Shown here: positions 1-9,163 of the stretch, piece by piece
Position numbering within the stretch: position 1 is the stretch's first letter
How the letters are laid out: each line of letters starts with the position of its first letter
NCBI RefSeq assembly: GCF_963677155.1
Contig: NZ_OY781884.1
Location: 3,344,501 to 3,408,500, forward strand
From: an uncultured Draconibacterium sp.
GTDB lineage: Bacteria > Bacteroidota > Bacteroidia > Bacteroidales > Prolixibacteraceae
DNA length: 64,000 nt
Reading direction: 5' to 3'
Notes under the pieces: generated by a model
Seen by the model: only the letters and a program-made list of their open reading frames with translations
Database searches by the model: none
What the model was told of the DNA's origin: nothing
Translations under genes and position numbers: made by a program

Positions 1-141
1 GAAGGGCCTGCATCGAATGATAATTATATTGTAGTTGAACTGAATGCGCCGGCTATGTTGTCGATGCACGATTATCCGTACATCGGGAAAAATCGTCATG
101 TGGAGAAATACGTTCTCGACAGCATTCTTAATTCGAAGTAA
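1..141 (+). CDS. C-terminal end of an ATP-grasp ligase (partial)
   Basis: The reading frame is open from the first base and ends at TAA 139-141, giving 46 residues of a protein whose start lies outside the window. The fragment contains VELNAPAMLSMHDYPY followed by GKNR. This resembles the C-terminal metal- and ATP-binding strand of ATP-grasp ligases, including the glutathione synthetase half of GshF-type enzymes. It lies 29 bases upstream of a glutamate-cysteine ligase on the same strand, so a glutathione-synthetase-like role is a reasonable inference. Another ATP-grasp ligase of the RimK or cyanophycin synthetase type remains possible because only the tail is visible. Confidence 0.55.
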   Translation, partial: EGPASNDNYIVVELNAPAMLSMHDYPYIGKNRHVEKYVLDSILNSK

Positions 142-170
142 CTGACGAGGAGAATAACAAGAAATTGGAG

Positions 171-1538
171 ATGACAGAACAAGAAAAAAAGATAGAAATA
201 AACCATAAATCGCAACTAATCGATTATTTTGAGCGGGGAAGTAAACCGCCTGAAAAATGGGGAATCGGAACGGAGAATGAAAAGTTTTTATTTCGCCGAA
301 AAGATTTCGGGCGACTTTGTTTCGATCAGGATGGCGGAATACTGAAGATTCTGAACAAGATGCAACAAGATGGCTGGCAGCCAATTCTTGAAAATAATAT
401 TGCAATTGGGCTTCTGAAAAATGGCGCTTCAATAACGTTGGAGCCTGGCGGACAATTTGAGCTTTCGGGCGATAATTTTAGTACTGTTCACGAAACGTAC
501 CGCGAAACCAAAAAGCATTTTCAGGAACTCAATACGATAAGTCAGCACTATAATTTTTTTAGTCTGCCAATGGGCGTTGATCCGTTGACAGAAGTGGCTG
601 ATGTGCCGTGGGTGCCTAAAGAGCGTTACCGTTGGATGCGCAATTACATGCCCACAAAAGGACAACTTGGGCTGCACATGATGACAAACACCGCTTCAAC
701 ACAGGTAAATCTTGATTTTGGCAGCGAAAGCGATATGGTGAAAAAGATGCGCGTGTCGCAAGCCTTGCAAGCTATTGTTACTGCCATTTTTGCCAACTCT
801 CCGTTTTCGGCTGGAAAACCCAATGGCTATTTATCGTATCGTTCGCATATTTGGAACCATACCGATCCGGATCGTTGCGGACTTTTACCCTTTATTTTTG
901 ACGAGGGGTTTAGTTTTGAGCGCTGGGTAGACTATTTACTGGATGTGCCCATGTATTATATTTTACGCGACGGGGAGTATATATTGGCAAATGGTCTTAC
1001 CTTTCGTGGATTTTTTGAAGGCAAGCATTCGCTAAAACCAACCTTGGAAGATTGGGAGACGCATGTATCAACTATTTTCCCGGATGTACGCCTCAAACAG
1101 TTTATTGAAATGAGAGGCGCTGATGCCAGTTGTGTATCGCACATTGCAGCGGTTTCGGCTTTGTGGGTTGGCTTGTTGTACGATGCTGAAAGTCTGGCAG
1201 AAGCTGATGAACTTATTTCGAAATGGGACGTTGACACCATGCAGGAGCTTCGTGCCCAGGTGCCGGTAAAAGCGTTAAAGGCAGAAAGTGGTAACCTGCA
1301 TGCCGGAACCATTGCCAAACAAATTTGCAGAATTGCTTCAGATGGACTTTCCAGACGTGCCAAAGTGTGTTGCTGCGAGGATGAAAGTAAGTTTTTGGCT
1401 CCGGTTCAGGAAATTACCGAGAGCGGGATTACCGTGGCCGAAAAACTGTTGAAACGCTACCGTGAGGGGAACGAAACCTTGCCGGAATTGGTTTACAACT
1501 GGCAAAACGAACAGATGCAAAAATATATTGATGCTTAA
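171..1538 (+). CDS. gshA: Glutamate-cysteine ligase, plant/alphaproteobacterial (GCS2) type
   Basis: Predicted to join glutamate and cysteine with ATP, the first step of glutathione (or gamma-glutamylcysteine) synthesis, in the cytoplasm. The N-terminal part carries the family signature GIGTENEKF, then ILENNIAIGL and ITLEPGGQFELSG, which include the acidic metal/ATP-binding residues of the GCS2 fold. GLHMMTNTASTQVNLDFG follows near residue 170, and MRGADAS lies in the C-terminal half. At 455 residues it matches the family length. The frame also allows a TTG start at 165, but the ATG at 171 is preferred. The upstream ATP-grasp fragment suggests a two-gene thiol-synthesis operon. The heterodimeric ABC exporter follows 17 bases later and may be co-transcribed. 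Confidence 0.88.
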   Translation: MTEQEKKIEINHKSQLIDYFERGSKPPEKWGIGTENEKFLFRRKDFGRLCFDQDGGILKILNKMQQDGWQPILENNIAIGLLKNGASITLEPGGQFELSGDNFSTVHETYRETKKHFQELNTISQHYNFFSLPMGVDPLTEVADVPWVPKERYRWMRNYMPTKGQLGLHMMTNTASTQVNLDFGSESDMVKKMRVSQALQAIVTAIFANSPFSAGKPNGYLSYRSHIWNHTDPDRCGLLPFIFDEGFSFERWVDYLLDVPMYYILRDGEYILANGLTFRGFFEGKHSLKPTLEDWETHVSTIFPDVRLKQFIEMRGADASCVSHIAAVSALWVGLLYDAESLAEADELISKWDVDTMQELRAQVPVKALKAESGNLHAGTIAKQICRIASDGLSRRAKVCCCEDESKFLAPVQEITESGITVAEKLLKRYREGNETLPELVYNWQNEQMQKYIDA

Positions 1539-1555
1539 ACGGCAAAACAGGAATC

Positions 1556-3322
1556 ATGTTATCGAAACTTAAATTCTTATTAAAATACACGCATCAATAC
1601 CGGTGGTGGTACACAGGAGGAATTATCTTCCTGATGCTTACTGTCTGGACTTCGATTACGATTCCCGGATTTATCCAGAAAACTATTGACTTGATAGCCG
1701 CTGGTCGTGCCGGAAATGAAGCTGAATTTCATAAAAATGTATTGATTATAGTAGGCTTGGCCGCAGGGTTGATCTTGGTGAGAACCCTTTCACGGATTTT
1801 GATATTTTTTCCGGCCCGCCTGATTGAGCGACAATTAAAAGGCGAGATGTTCCAAAAGCTTTCCTCTTTCGGAAAGGATTATTACGATAAAAATTCTACC
1901 GGAAATATTATTTCGCGGGTTAATAATGATATTAATGGTGTGCGCATGATTACCGGATTTGGGATTTTGCAAATCGGGAATATTCTGCTTTCGTTGTCGC
2001 TTACGCCCTACATGATGTGGAAATTGTCGCCGATGCTTACCTTGTATTGTGTAATCCCGATGGTGGTGGTTTTTGTAATTGTCCGTTATGGAATGAAGGT
2101 GATGGTTAAAAACACACACGCACGAATGGATACCCTGCAAAAGCTTTCCGGTAAAATCATTTCTTTTCTTTCGGGAAATAGCGTAATAAAAAGCTATAAC
2201 ATTTACGAGCATGCCGAAAATGTTGTGCAAAAAGACAATATTGATTATTACGATGCCACGCTGAAAATCTCGTGGATTCGCTCCTTTGTAATTCCTTTGC
2301 TTGGCAACCTCGGACAGATTTTAAAGATCATCATTTTTTTTGTTGGTGGAATGTATGTGATCAATGGAAAATTTACCATTGGACAGTTGACCGAATACAT
2401 TGCCTATGCCGCGCTGCTGGCCCATCCGATTATGGGATTGGGATGGGTGTTAACTGTTTTTCAGCAAGGATTTGTGGGAATCAGCAGTATTCAAACTATC
2501 ATGGATCGTGAAGGAACCGATGATGAACGAAAGTCGCTGCCCGAAACGAAAAAGCAAGAACTTTTTAAAGATGGAATTCACATAAGAAACCTGAATTATA
2601 CCTACCATAATGGCGAAAAACCAGTATTAAAAGATATTTCGTTTTCGATAAAACCTGGCCAAATTGTTGGTATAACCGGGAAAGTAGGTTCTGGAAAAAC
2701 CACATTAATTCAGTGTTTAAATGGTTATTTACGACCTGGCGCAGGACAGATCTTTTATGGTGATATTGATGCTGATTCAATACGAAGCGAAGACATTCGT
2801 TCTGTTGTAAATACAGTTAGTCAGGAAGTTTTTCTGTTTTCCGATTCCATAGAAAACAACATCGGTTTAACCTCGGACGGAACGATTGACGAAAAACGTT
2901 TTGACGATGTAATTTTCAAAAGTGCTTTTGCCGACGAACTGTTGCGTTTTCCTAAAAAAGGAAAAACAATGGTGGGTGAAAAAGGCATTATGCTTTCGGG
3001 TGGGCAGAAACAACGAATTAGCCTGGCTCGTGCACTTTATACGCAAGGCGAGTTGCTTATTCTCGACGATGTATTTTCGGCTGTTGATACAGATACCGAG
3101 CGCTTTCTGATAAAACAGATTGTGGAAAACCATGCAGTAAAAAGTCTGGTTGTGATTTCGAACCGGATTAGCGTATTGGAGAAAACCGACTTTACCATTG
3201 TACTGGAAGATGGGAAGATGGCAGCTATCGGAAATCATCAGGAATTGTTGAAACAATCGGATTTTTACCGCGACATTGCAAAACTGCAGCAAGAAGGAGA
3301 AACGAAAAAGGAGAAGGTGTAA
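1556..3322 (+). CDS. ABC exporter subunit with degenerate catalytic site (heterodimer partner 1)
   Basis: A fused membrane-domain plus ATPase half-transporter of 588 residues. The first 310 or so residues hold the six-helix type I exporter membrane domain. The ATPase domain has Walker A GKVGSGKTT near residue 380 and an intact signature LSGGQKQR. Walker B reads LLILDDVFSAVD, with Asp in place of the catalytic Glu, and the switch position reads ISNRIS where AHRLS is usual. Those two changes mark the non-hydrolysing site of asymmetric heterodimeric exporters such as BmrCD or TM287/288. Its stop overlaps the start of the next gene by one base (TAATG), implying translational coupling. The substrate cannot be read from sequence; export of a drug, lipid or peptide is possible. 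Confidence 0.9.
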   Translation: MLSKLKFLLKYTHQYRWWYTGGIIFLMLTVWTSITIPGFIQKTIDLIAAGRAGNEAEFHKNVLIIVGLAAGLILVRTLSRILIFFPARLIERQLKGEMFQKLSSFGKDYYDKNSTGNIISRVNNDINGVRMITGFGILQIGNILLSLSLTPYMMWKLSPMLTLYCVIPMVVVFVIVRYGMKVMVKNTHARMDTLQKLSGKIISFLSGNSVIKSYNIYEHAENVVQKDNIDYYDATLKISWIRSFVIPLLGNLGQILKIIIFFVGGMYVINGKFTIGQLTEYIAYAALLAHPIMGLGWVLTVFQQGFVGISSIQTIMDREGTDDERKSLPETKKQELFKDGIHIRNLNYTYHNGEKPVLKDISFSIKPGQIVGITGKVGSGKTTLIQCLNGYLRPGAGQIFYGDIDADSIRSEDIRSVVNTVSQEVFLFSDSIENNIGLTSDGTIDEKRFDDVIFKSAFADELLRFPKKGKTMVGEKGIMLSGGQKQRISLARALYTQGELLILDDVFSAVDTDTERFLIKQIVENHAVKSLVVISNRISVLEKTDFTIVLEDGKMAAIGNHQELLKQSDFYRDIAKLQQEGETKKEKV

Positions 3323-5103
3323 TGAGTACAGGCAAGAACAATATTATAAAAAATGTAGACTGGCAGCTTTTCCGAAAGTTTGCCCGCTATTTTAAACCGC
3401 ATAAAAAGTGGTTTTTCCTAAGTCTTGCTTCCATTCCTGTCACAACCGGGGCTGGTATTTTATTTCTTTGGCTGATTGAAGATATTGTTGATAATTACAT
3501 TGTGCCGGGAAATGTGGATGGCTTAGTTAGGCAGACCATTTTTCTGGCCGCAGCACTGATTCTAAATATTCTGTTCGACGGGTTTTACAGTTATTCTTTT
3601 TCAAAGGCAGGAGGATTAGCAGTTGTTGATCTTCGCAGGCGCTTGTTTGGAAAATCCTTACGTTTTCCGTTAAGTTATTTCGATAAAAAACCAATTGGTG
3701 TAACCTTGTCGCGGCTTACCAGCGATATGGAGTCGGTATCCGATTCGTTTGCCGCCGGAGTGCTTGGTTTACTGGCCGACAGCGTAAAAACGCTGGCTTT
3801 AGTAGGCTACCTTTTTTACATTAACTGGCGTCTTACACTGGTTTTGTTACTGGTGGTTCCGGTAATTATTCTGGTGATAAATTTTCTGAGGAAAAAGATC
3901 CGAAAAGCTTACAATACATCACGTACCAGTTTGGCAAAATCGGCGGCTTATTTGCAGGAAGCATTAACCGGAATGAAAACCGTTCAGTTATTTGCTGCTG
4001 AAGATAAGGTCCTGAATAAATATGACGATCTGAACAAACAATTTTGCGACGCTCAAAACAAATCGAATGTTTACGATTCTGTTCTGTATTCGATTGTGGA
4101 AGGAATAACTTCGGTTGCCACGGCACTGGTTATTTGGTACGGTGCTATTCAAATATGGGATTACGGTTATACGCTGGGGATCCTGATCGTATTTGTAACC
4201 ACTTTAGAACGGCTTTTTGTGCCGGTAAAACAGTTTGCCCAGCAAATTTCAACCATACAGCGGGCAATGTCAGCGCTGGAGCACATCAGCGAATTATTTG
4301 ATCAGCAGGTGGAAGATCCCAAGGCCGAAAGTTCGAACGCAGTTCCTGAAGCGATTGTTTTGCAGGAAATTGAGTTCAAAAATGTGTTTTTCCGTTATTC
4401 AGAAGATACGCCTGATGTACTGAAAGATGTTTCGTTTAAACTGAAAAGAGGTGATCGGTTGGCATTGGTTGGTACCACAGGATCGGGAAAATCTACCATT
4501 ATCCGTTTGTTGGCAAAAACATACACCGGTTATCGTGGAAGCATAAAGATTAACGGAGTTGAGTTGTCGGAAATACCGATTGGGCAGATTCGTGAAACGA
4601 TTTCAATTATGCAGCAGGATATTTATATGTTTAATGATACTGTTGAATTTAATATCTCGCTGGGGCGCAAATCCATTTCGCGAAGTGATGTGGAACAGTC
4701 GGCATCGTTTGTTTATGCCAATTATTTTATCGATCAGTTACCTGGAAACTATCAGTTTGTTATTCAGTATAATGGAGATAACCTTTCGAAAGGGCAGGCA
4801 CAATTGATTTCTTTTGCTAGAGCCATTGCCGGAAATAGCGAGTTGATTATTCTTGATGAAGCGACCAGCGCTGTCGATTCAATTACCGAGCAGTACATCC
4901 AAAAAGCCATCGCCAATATTTTTTCCAAGAAAACGGTTATTGCAGTAGCTCACCGCTTAAGTACCATTAAAAATTCGGATATGATTTTGGTGCTGGAAGA
5001 CGGGCAGATTATCGAACGTGGTAATCACGAACAGCTCCTGAAATTTGGTGGAAAATATGCACGGCTTTTACATCAGTTTGAGGAGGAAGAGCAACAAGCT
5101 TAA
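3322..5103 (+). CDS. ABC exporter subunit with consensus catalytic site (heterodimer partner 2)
   Basis: A second 593-residue half-transporter with the same membrane-ATPase layout. Walker A is GTTGSGKST, Walker B is LIILDEATSAVD with the catalytic Glu, and the switch is VAHRLSTI. Its signature is altered to LSKGQ. Paired with partner 1, the composite site made of this Walker A/B and the partner LSGGQ is complete, while the other site combines LSKGQ with the Asp/Asn-substituted Walker B and switch. The substitutions therefore fall in one site, as expected of an obligate heterodimer. The ATG overlaps the upstream stop. The 3' end overlaps the convergent DedA-like gene by four bases. Confidence 0.92.
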   Translation: MSTGKNNIIKNVDWQLFRKFARYFKPHKKWFFLSLASIPVTTGAGILFLWLIEDIVDNYIVPGNVDGLVRQTIFLAAALILNILFDGFYSYSFSKAGGLAVVDLRRRLFGKSLRFPLSYFDKKPIGVTLSRLTSDMESVSDSFAAGVLGLLADSVKTLALVGYLFYINWRLTLVLLLVVPVIILVINFLRKKIRKAYNTSRTSLAKSAAYLQEALTGMKTVQLFAAEDKVLNKYDDLNKQFCDAQNKSNVYDSVLYSIVEGITSVATALVIWYGAIQIWDYGYTLGILIVFVTTLERLFVPVKQFAQQISTIQRAMSALEHISELFDQQVEDPKAESSNAVPEAIVLQEIEFKNVFFRYSEDTPDVLKDVSFKLKRGDRLALVGTTGSGKSTIIRLLAKTYTGYRGSIKINGVELSEIPIGQIRETISIMQQDIYMFNDTVEFNISLGRKSISRSDVEQSASFVYANYFIDQLPGNYQFVIQYNGDNLSKGQAQLISFARAIAGNSELIILDEATSAVDSITEQYIQKAIANIFSKKTVIAVAHRLSTIKNSDMILVLEDGQIIERGNHEQLLKFGGKYARLLHQFEEEEQQA

Positions 5104-5720
5104 AAAATCCCGAAAATTATCAGCGCATAAATGATAAAACGCATGTAGCGGAAAAGCGACCACAACAGGTAGCTTTTAAGATTGTATCCGATAAGACCTG
5201 AAGTAAGGCTTACAACAGAATGGGGAACTGGCGAAACAGCTCCCAGAAAAACAAAAATGCCACCCCATTTTCGGAGATTGACAATGTGTTTTTTAATTTT
5301 ATTTTCGATGTGATTTTTCACTGAAGGAATGAGAAAAAGACGCGTTCCCAGAAAGTAGGAAATTACTCCACCAATGTATGATAAGGTTGCTAAAATGAAC
5401 AATGTTAACCATGGAATTTCAAGTTTTGAAGCCCAGGCGATAAACATTTCAGGAGGTACCAAACCTAGAAATGTTTCGGATAAAAGAAAAACCGAATAAA
5501 TAATTTTTGGGGAATAGGTATCCACCAGATTATTCAGTATTAAATTAAAATCTAAAAAGAAAATTTCGAGGCTTACCAGTAATAAAACAAAAATAGAAGC
5601 AACAGTTGCTCCTTTGTAAGCTGTGTTTTTTAGAAATGGATAAAACCGCGTAATGCGGTAGTACCGGTTCAATATCGAAAGGCGTCTGGGGGAGAAGTTA
5701 TAGCGTAAATTTCTAATCAT
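5100..5720 (-). CDS. DedA/VTT-domain (SNARE-associated) membrane protein, YqaA type
   Basis: A 206-residue inner-membrane protein with about five hydrophobic segments. The middle holds the VTT-fold features: ETFLGLVPPEMFIAW, then a glycine-rich YIGGVISYFLGTRL stretch and FVFLGAVSPVPHSVVSL, which matches the re-entrant loop with conserved Gly, Pro and Arg or His positions. DedA-family proteins are known or proposed lipid carriers (undecaprenyl phosphate or phospholipid scramblase-like) that support envelope integrity. It converges on the ABC exporter with a four-base overlap of coding ends. The substrate is unknown. Confidence 0.78.
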   Translation of the reverse strand: MIRNLRYNFSPRRLSILNRYYRITRFYPFLKNTAYKGATVASIFVLLLVSLEIFFLDFNLILNNLVDTYSPKIIYSVFLLSETFLGLVPPEMFIAWASKLEIPWLTLFILATLSYIGGVISYFLGTRLFLIPSVKNHIENKIKKHIVNLRKWGGIFVFLGAVSPVPHSVVSLTSGLIGYNLKSYLLWSLFRYMRFIIYALIIFGIF

Positions 5721-5921
5721 TGTTTTCTTTAAATCGTATTCTTAAAAACGAATACATATAACAACGAGTGGTTTTGAAATGTTGTGTAAAAACGACTAAA
5801 AAATATTTTTAGCGATACCGCCTTTCTTTCAGAAGGGGATAGGTGTGGTTATGAGGGCTAAATTGATTGCCGCGATTCGTTGTCCGATTTGTATTTTATG
5901 TGAGAATAAAGTATGCTTTTG

Positions 5922-6710
5922 TTAGTTTTGATAAAATTCCAATGCTTTTGGCATAATTTGTTTGAGGTGATTAATTCTGTTTTCAGGATTTGGGTGTGTT
6001 GACAAAAACTCCGGCGTTCTAGTTCCTCCGGCCTGTAACATTCTTTCCCAGAATTCCGGAGCCTGACGTGGATCGTAACCAGCCATTGCCATAAAATAAA
6101 GACCCAGTTCGTCGGCCTCGTTTTCAAAGCTGCGGCTGTAAGGAAGTATAATTCCCACCTGGCTTCCAACTCCAAAAACTGCCATGGCAATTTGTTTGGT
6201 TTGGGTTTCTTTTTCACTTAAGGCCTCTGATAAAGCAAGTCCTCCCATTTGCAAACCAAGTTGTTGTGTCATTCTTTCGTTATTGTGTTTGGCTACGGCA
6301 TGCGCAATTTCATGAGCCATGACTACAGCTATACCGTTATCGTCTTTACAAATGGGCATAATTCCCTCGTAAAAGGCAATTTTTCCACCGGGCATACACC
6401 ACGCATTTAGTTGGTCGCTTTTAATCACACTAAATTCCCAATCATAACCCTGAAGCAATTCTGCTCTGCCAATTCCTTTTAAATACGATTCAACTGCTGC
6501 TGAAATATTTAGTCCAACACGTTCAACCGAACTCCGGTATGCGGCATTCGTTGAAATTTGCGACTGGCTTAAAACGTCGTTATAACTGCTACTACTTAAG
6601 CTTAGCATTTGCGACGAGGGGATTGCAGTAATTTGCGTACGGTTTGTTAAGGGTACAGTGCTGCATGCAATAATTGCCAGTAATAAAAAGAGGTAGACGA
6701 TTTTTTTCAT
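5922..6710 (-). CDS. M48-family zinc metalloprotease, lipoprotein
   Basis: A 262-residue protein starting with a signal and lipobox (LLLAIIACS, lipidated Cys at residue 16), so it should sit on the periplasmic face of a membrane. The protease motif HEIAH is at residues 133-137, and the downstream SFENEADELGL supplies the third zinc ligand Glu. This is the layout of the LoiP/YcaL/BepA group of M48 enzymes, which degrade or help assemble outer-membrane proteins under stress. No TPR domain follows, unlike BepA. It is the third gene in a minus-strand series after MscS and the hemerythrin-like protein, with about 100 bases before its start. Confidence 0.9.
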   Translation of the reverse strand: MKKIVYLFLLLAIIACSTVPLTNRTQITAIPSSQMLSLSSSSYNDVLSQSQISTNAAYRSSVERVGLNISAAVESYLKGIGRAELLQGYDWEFSVIKSDQLNAWCMPGGKIAFYEGIMPICKDDNGIAVVMAHEIAHAVAKHNNERMTQQLGLQMGGLALSEALSEKETQTKQIAMAVFGVGSQVGIILPYSRSFENEADELGLYFMAMAGYDPRQAPEFWERMLQAGGTRTPEFLSTHPNPENRINHLKQIMPKALEFYQN

Positions 6711-6809
6711 TTTGTTTGTTATTTTAATATAAACTGGAAACCATAAGAATGAATGTGTGTATTTTAGTTTCTTATAGTTCCCGGGATTTTTTCATTTTTC
6801 AATTATTTC

Positions 6810-7253
6810 CTATTTTGTTTCCATAACAATTGAAAGTCGTTGCTGTTTTAAGTGCAGGAATTCTTCTCCCAATTCTTTTTGTTGACTGGCAGGTAAATGT
6901 TCTTCTGCTTCCGGGAACAAGTCCTCCTCTTCTTCGCTTAAGTGATGTTCTACTATTTCAACAAATACTTTAAATTTTATCATCCAGCGTGGATTGTCTT
7001 TCGGGAAATCGGCAAGATCAAGCAGCAGCATGTTTAAAACATAATGTTCTTCCTTCGATTCAAGTGATTCTGCATTCACTTCATTATTGGTATTCAGCAA
7101 GCTTAAAAGAAGGTCTTCCTCCAATTCGTGATGAATATCAAGATGCTTTTTTAGCAAGATATATTTCGATTTATCCTTTTTTATTTCTTCAATTAAATCA
7201 CGCATTTCGTTGTGGTGTTGCGTAAGCGCTTGTGTTATTGTTATGTCTTTCAT
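6810..7253 (-). CDS. Hemerythrin-like HHE-domain protein
   Basis: A soluble 147-residue protein with the spaced His/Glu residues of the hemerythrin fold: QHHNEM near residue 13, HLDIHHELEEDLL near 38-50, EEHYVLNML near 69, and VEHHLSEEEEDLFPE near 110. These are placed to bind a di-iron centre in a four-helix bundle. HHE proteins sense or bind oxygen, nitric oxide or iron; which applies here cannot be told. It starts five bases after the MscS gene, so the two are almost certainly co-transcribed. Confidence 0.82.
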   Translation of the reverse strand: MKDITITQALTQHHNEMRDLIEEIKKDKSKYILLKKHLDIHHELEEDLLLSLLNTNNEVNAESLESKEEHYVLNMLLLDLADFPKDNPRWMIKFKVFVEIVEHHLSEEEEDLFPEAEEHLPASQQKELGEEFLHLKQQRLSIVMETK

Positions 7254-7258
7254 CTTTT

Positions 7259-8155
7259 TTATGAGTTATTCTTTTGGGGTAATACTTCGGTTAATGTTTT
7301 ACCACCTTTTATTCCAAAATCGAGTGTGCGAATTGGGAATGGAATAGTAATGTCGTTGGCATCGTATGCCGATTTTATATTTTTAACACCATCGCTAAGA
7401 GCTTGTAAATAATCGGTTTGTTTCTGAAACTTCACCCAGTATCTGATAACAAAGTTTATCGAGCTGTCGCCAAATTCGAGGAAGTACAAATCGATAGGTT
7501 TGGTTTTAAGTAGGTAGTCGATTTGCTTTATGGCACTAAGTGTAATATCTTCAACTTTTTGCAAATCTTCACCATAACTGATTCCAACATTCAGGTCGAT
7601 ACGGCGAACACTGTTTACTGTGTAATGTTTGTAAATGTCTTCAAAAATAAGCCGGTTTGGTATTACCACTTCCTGCCCCTGAAAAGTGTCGATCTTTACA
7701 GCACGTAAGCCTATAGATTTTACGGTTCCCATATGATCGCCAAACTCAACAATGTCGCCAACATTAACGGTACTTTTAAACGTAATATATATACCTGCAA
7801 GAAAGTTGGCGATGGCATCTTTAAAGGCGAACCCAATAGCTAAACCAACAATTCCCACACCAGCCAAAAGTGAGGTTACGGTTTTTTCAAGTTCTAAAAT
7901 ACCAAGCGCAATAAACAATGCTGCTGCCATAATCGCAATACGCGAAAATGAAGCAATTAATTTAATAACTGCTACATTACTCGTAAATTTGGATAAGGTG
8001 GATTTTAATAGGCGGGTGAAAAGCTTTGCTATCAGATAGAATATAATGACAACTAAAGCTGCAATAACAAAGTTTGGCAGCATTGAAATGAAATCATTTG
8101 TCCAGCCACCTATTTTCTCGGTTACAATCTGTAATGCGTTTTCAAAATAAGCCAT
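7259..8155 (-). CDS. MscS-family small-conductance mechanosensitive channel
   Basis: About 298 residues. Three N-terminal membrane helices are followed by the pore-lining region LLAGVGIVGLAIGFAFKD and the MscS beta-domain with NVGDIVEFGDHMGTVKSIGLR and VVIPNRLI, then an alpha/beta cytoplasmic cage. Such channels release osmolytes when turgor stretches the inner membrane. The frame is open upstream to a TTG at 8194, but that stretch is a terminator hairpin and encodes nothing channel-like, so the ATG at 8155 is chosen. The start lies only three bases after the T-run of that hairpin. The hemerythrin-like gene follows after five bases. Confidence 0.9.
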   Translation of the reverse strand: MAYFENALQIVTEKIGGWTNDFISMLPNFVIAALVVIIFYLIAKLFTRLLKSTLSKFTSNVAVIKLIASFSRIAIMAAALFIALGILELEKTVTSLLAGVGIVGLAIGFAFKDAIANFLAGIYITFKSTVNVGDIVEFGDHMGTVKSIGLRAVKIDTFQGQEVVIPNRLIFEDIYKHYTVNSVRRIDLNVGISYGEDLQKVEDITLSAIKQIDYLLKTKPIDLYFLEFGDSSINFVIRYWVKFQKQTDYLQALSDGVKNIKSAYDANDITIPFPIRTLDFGIKGGKTLTEVLPQKNNS

Positions 8156-8157
8156 AG

Positions 8158-8191
8158 CAAAAAAAATAGCAGGCTGAAAGTACAACCTGCT
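8158..8191 (-). terminator. Intrinsic terminator or attenuator between lipoprotein and MscS genes
   Basis: On the minus strand AGCAGGTTG and CAGCCTGCT form a nine-pair stem with one G-U pair and a six-base loop (TACTTT), followed by A and a run of eight T. It lies ten bases after the lipoprotein stop and ends three bases before the MscS start codon, so it could end the upstream transcript and also limit read-through into MscS. Confidence 0.75.
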
Positions 8192-8200
8192 CAATTATTA

Positions 8201-8626
8201 TTAGTTATTATCTTTTAAGTCTTGTTTTAAGCTATTAAAGTCAGCTTTTATTTCGTCTCCTAAATTTTCAAGATCATCACTCGTATTTTCGGTGAAATCA
8301 GAAACTTTTTCACCCAAAGCTTTTGCTTCTGCACGAATGGCTTTTATCGACTCGTTAAACTTTTCGCCGGCTTTTTCAGAACTGTCTTCCAGCTCGTCAC
8401 CTAAATCTTCCATTTTTTCATCAAACTCGATTAATTTTTTTTCGAGCTTATCGTAGAATTGTGGATCATCTTCCGAAAGATCTTTAATGTCTTCCTTAAA
8501 TTTCTCGTATTCTATTTCAGCCTTATCTATGGCTTCTTCGGTTTTCGACTTTTGCTGACAAGAATAAAAGATACTACTTGTTATAATTGTTAAAATCGTA
8601 ATTGCTAATGTCATTCTTCTTTTCAT
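8201..8626 (-). CDS. Small acidic coiled-coil lipoprotein
   Basis: A 141-residue protein with a hydrophobic signal and lipobox ending FYSCQQ (Cys at residue 23). The mature part is almost entirely charged, rich in Glu, Asp and Lys with heptad-like spacing, and predicted to form long helices or a coiled coil. No catalytic motif is visible. It resembles the small stress-related lipoproteins that Bacteroidota keep beside MscS, YtxH and CsbD genes; function is unknown. It is the first gene of the minus-strand series and ends at a strong terminator. Confidence 0.7.
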   Translation of the reverse strand: MKRRMTLAITILTIITSSIFYSCQQKSKTEEAIDKAEIEYEKFKEDIKDLSEDDPQFYDKLEKKLIEFDEKMEDLGDELEDSSEKAGEKFNESIKAIRAEAKALGEKVSDFTENTSDDLENLGDEIKADFNSLKQDLKDNN

Positions 8627-9163
8627 AATCTGTCATTTTTAAATTTATACATCGGTGATTTCCCAAAAAACTTTGAGAAAATCTTGCCACAAAATTTCGG
8701 TTTTAGTCAATGATATATTGTAAGTGTCATAATTACAGGATATTGAAAATGTATTATAAGCAATTCCCAAATTCGTGGAATGTGTTTGCAACCCATTTGT
8801 GGTGTAGACTAGTATACTCAGAATGTGGAAAATATGAGTTTCTGTTTTAACGGTCTAAAAGTATCAGAGAATAGTGTCAATGTTTATTTTCCAAAATCAA
8901 TACTTGAGGTATAGTAAAGCTAGCGTGAGTTTTAGATGTCAGAAAATGAGTTTGTTAAGACTTTGTTGAAGTCGTTTTTTTGAATGGGGAAATTTTTTTT
9001 GAACAAAAGTGCAAGGGGCAAAAGTGCACCCGAAAAGACGGCAACATAAAACTGGCAGGATTTTATCTTTTATCCTACTAATGATAGAATTCTCTGCAGT
9101 TGATATCTACAACGAAATGCTGCAACAAATGCTATTAATATTAACGATTAAAATAATAAAGCC
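8627..9163. other. Intergenic region with one weak terminator-like hairpin
   Basis: This 537-base A/T-rich region separates the divergent lipoprotein and the 9164 gene and must hold both promoters; no clear consensus box was found. No supported ORF is present. A five-pair hairpin GACTT-TGTTG-AAGTC followed by seven T (8959-8981, plus direction) could end a short transcript starting inside the region, but the stem is too short to be sure. Confidence 0.4.

Noticed and set aside
5858..6217. A 119-codon ORF overlapping the M48 protease gene
   Set aside because: Same strand, different frame, inside a well-supported gene; a shadow frame.
8174..8194. Longer MscS start at TTG 8194
   Set aside because: The extra codons lie in the terminator hairpin and add no channel-like sequence.
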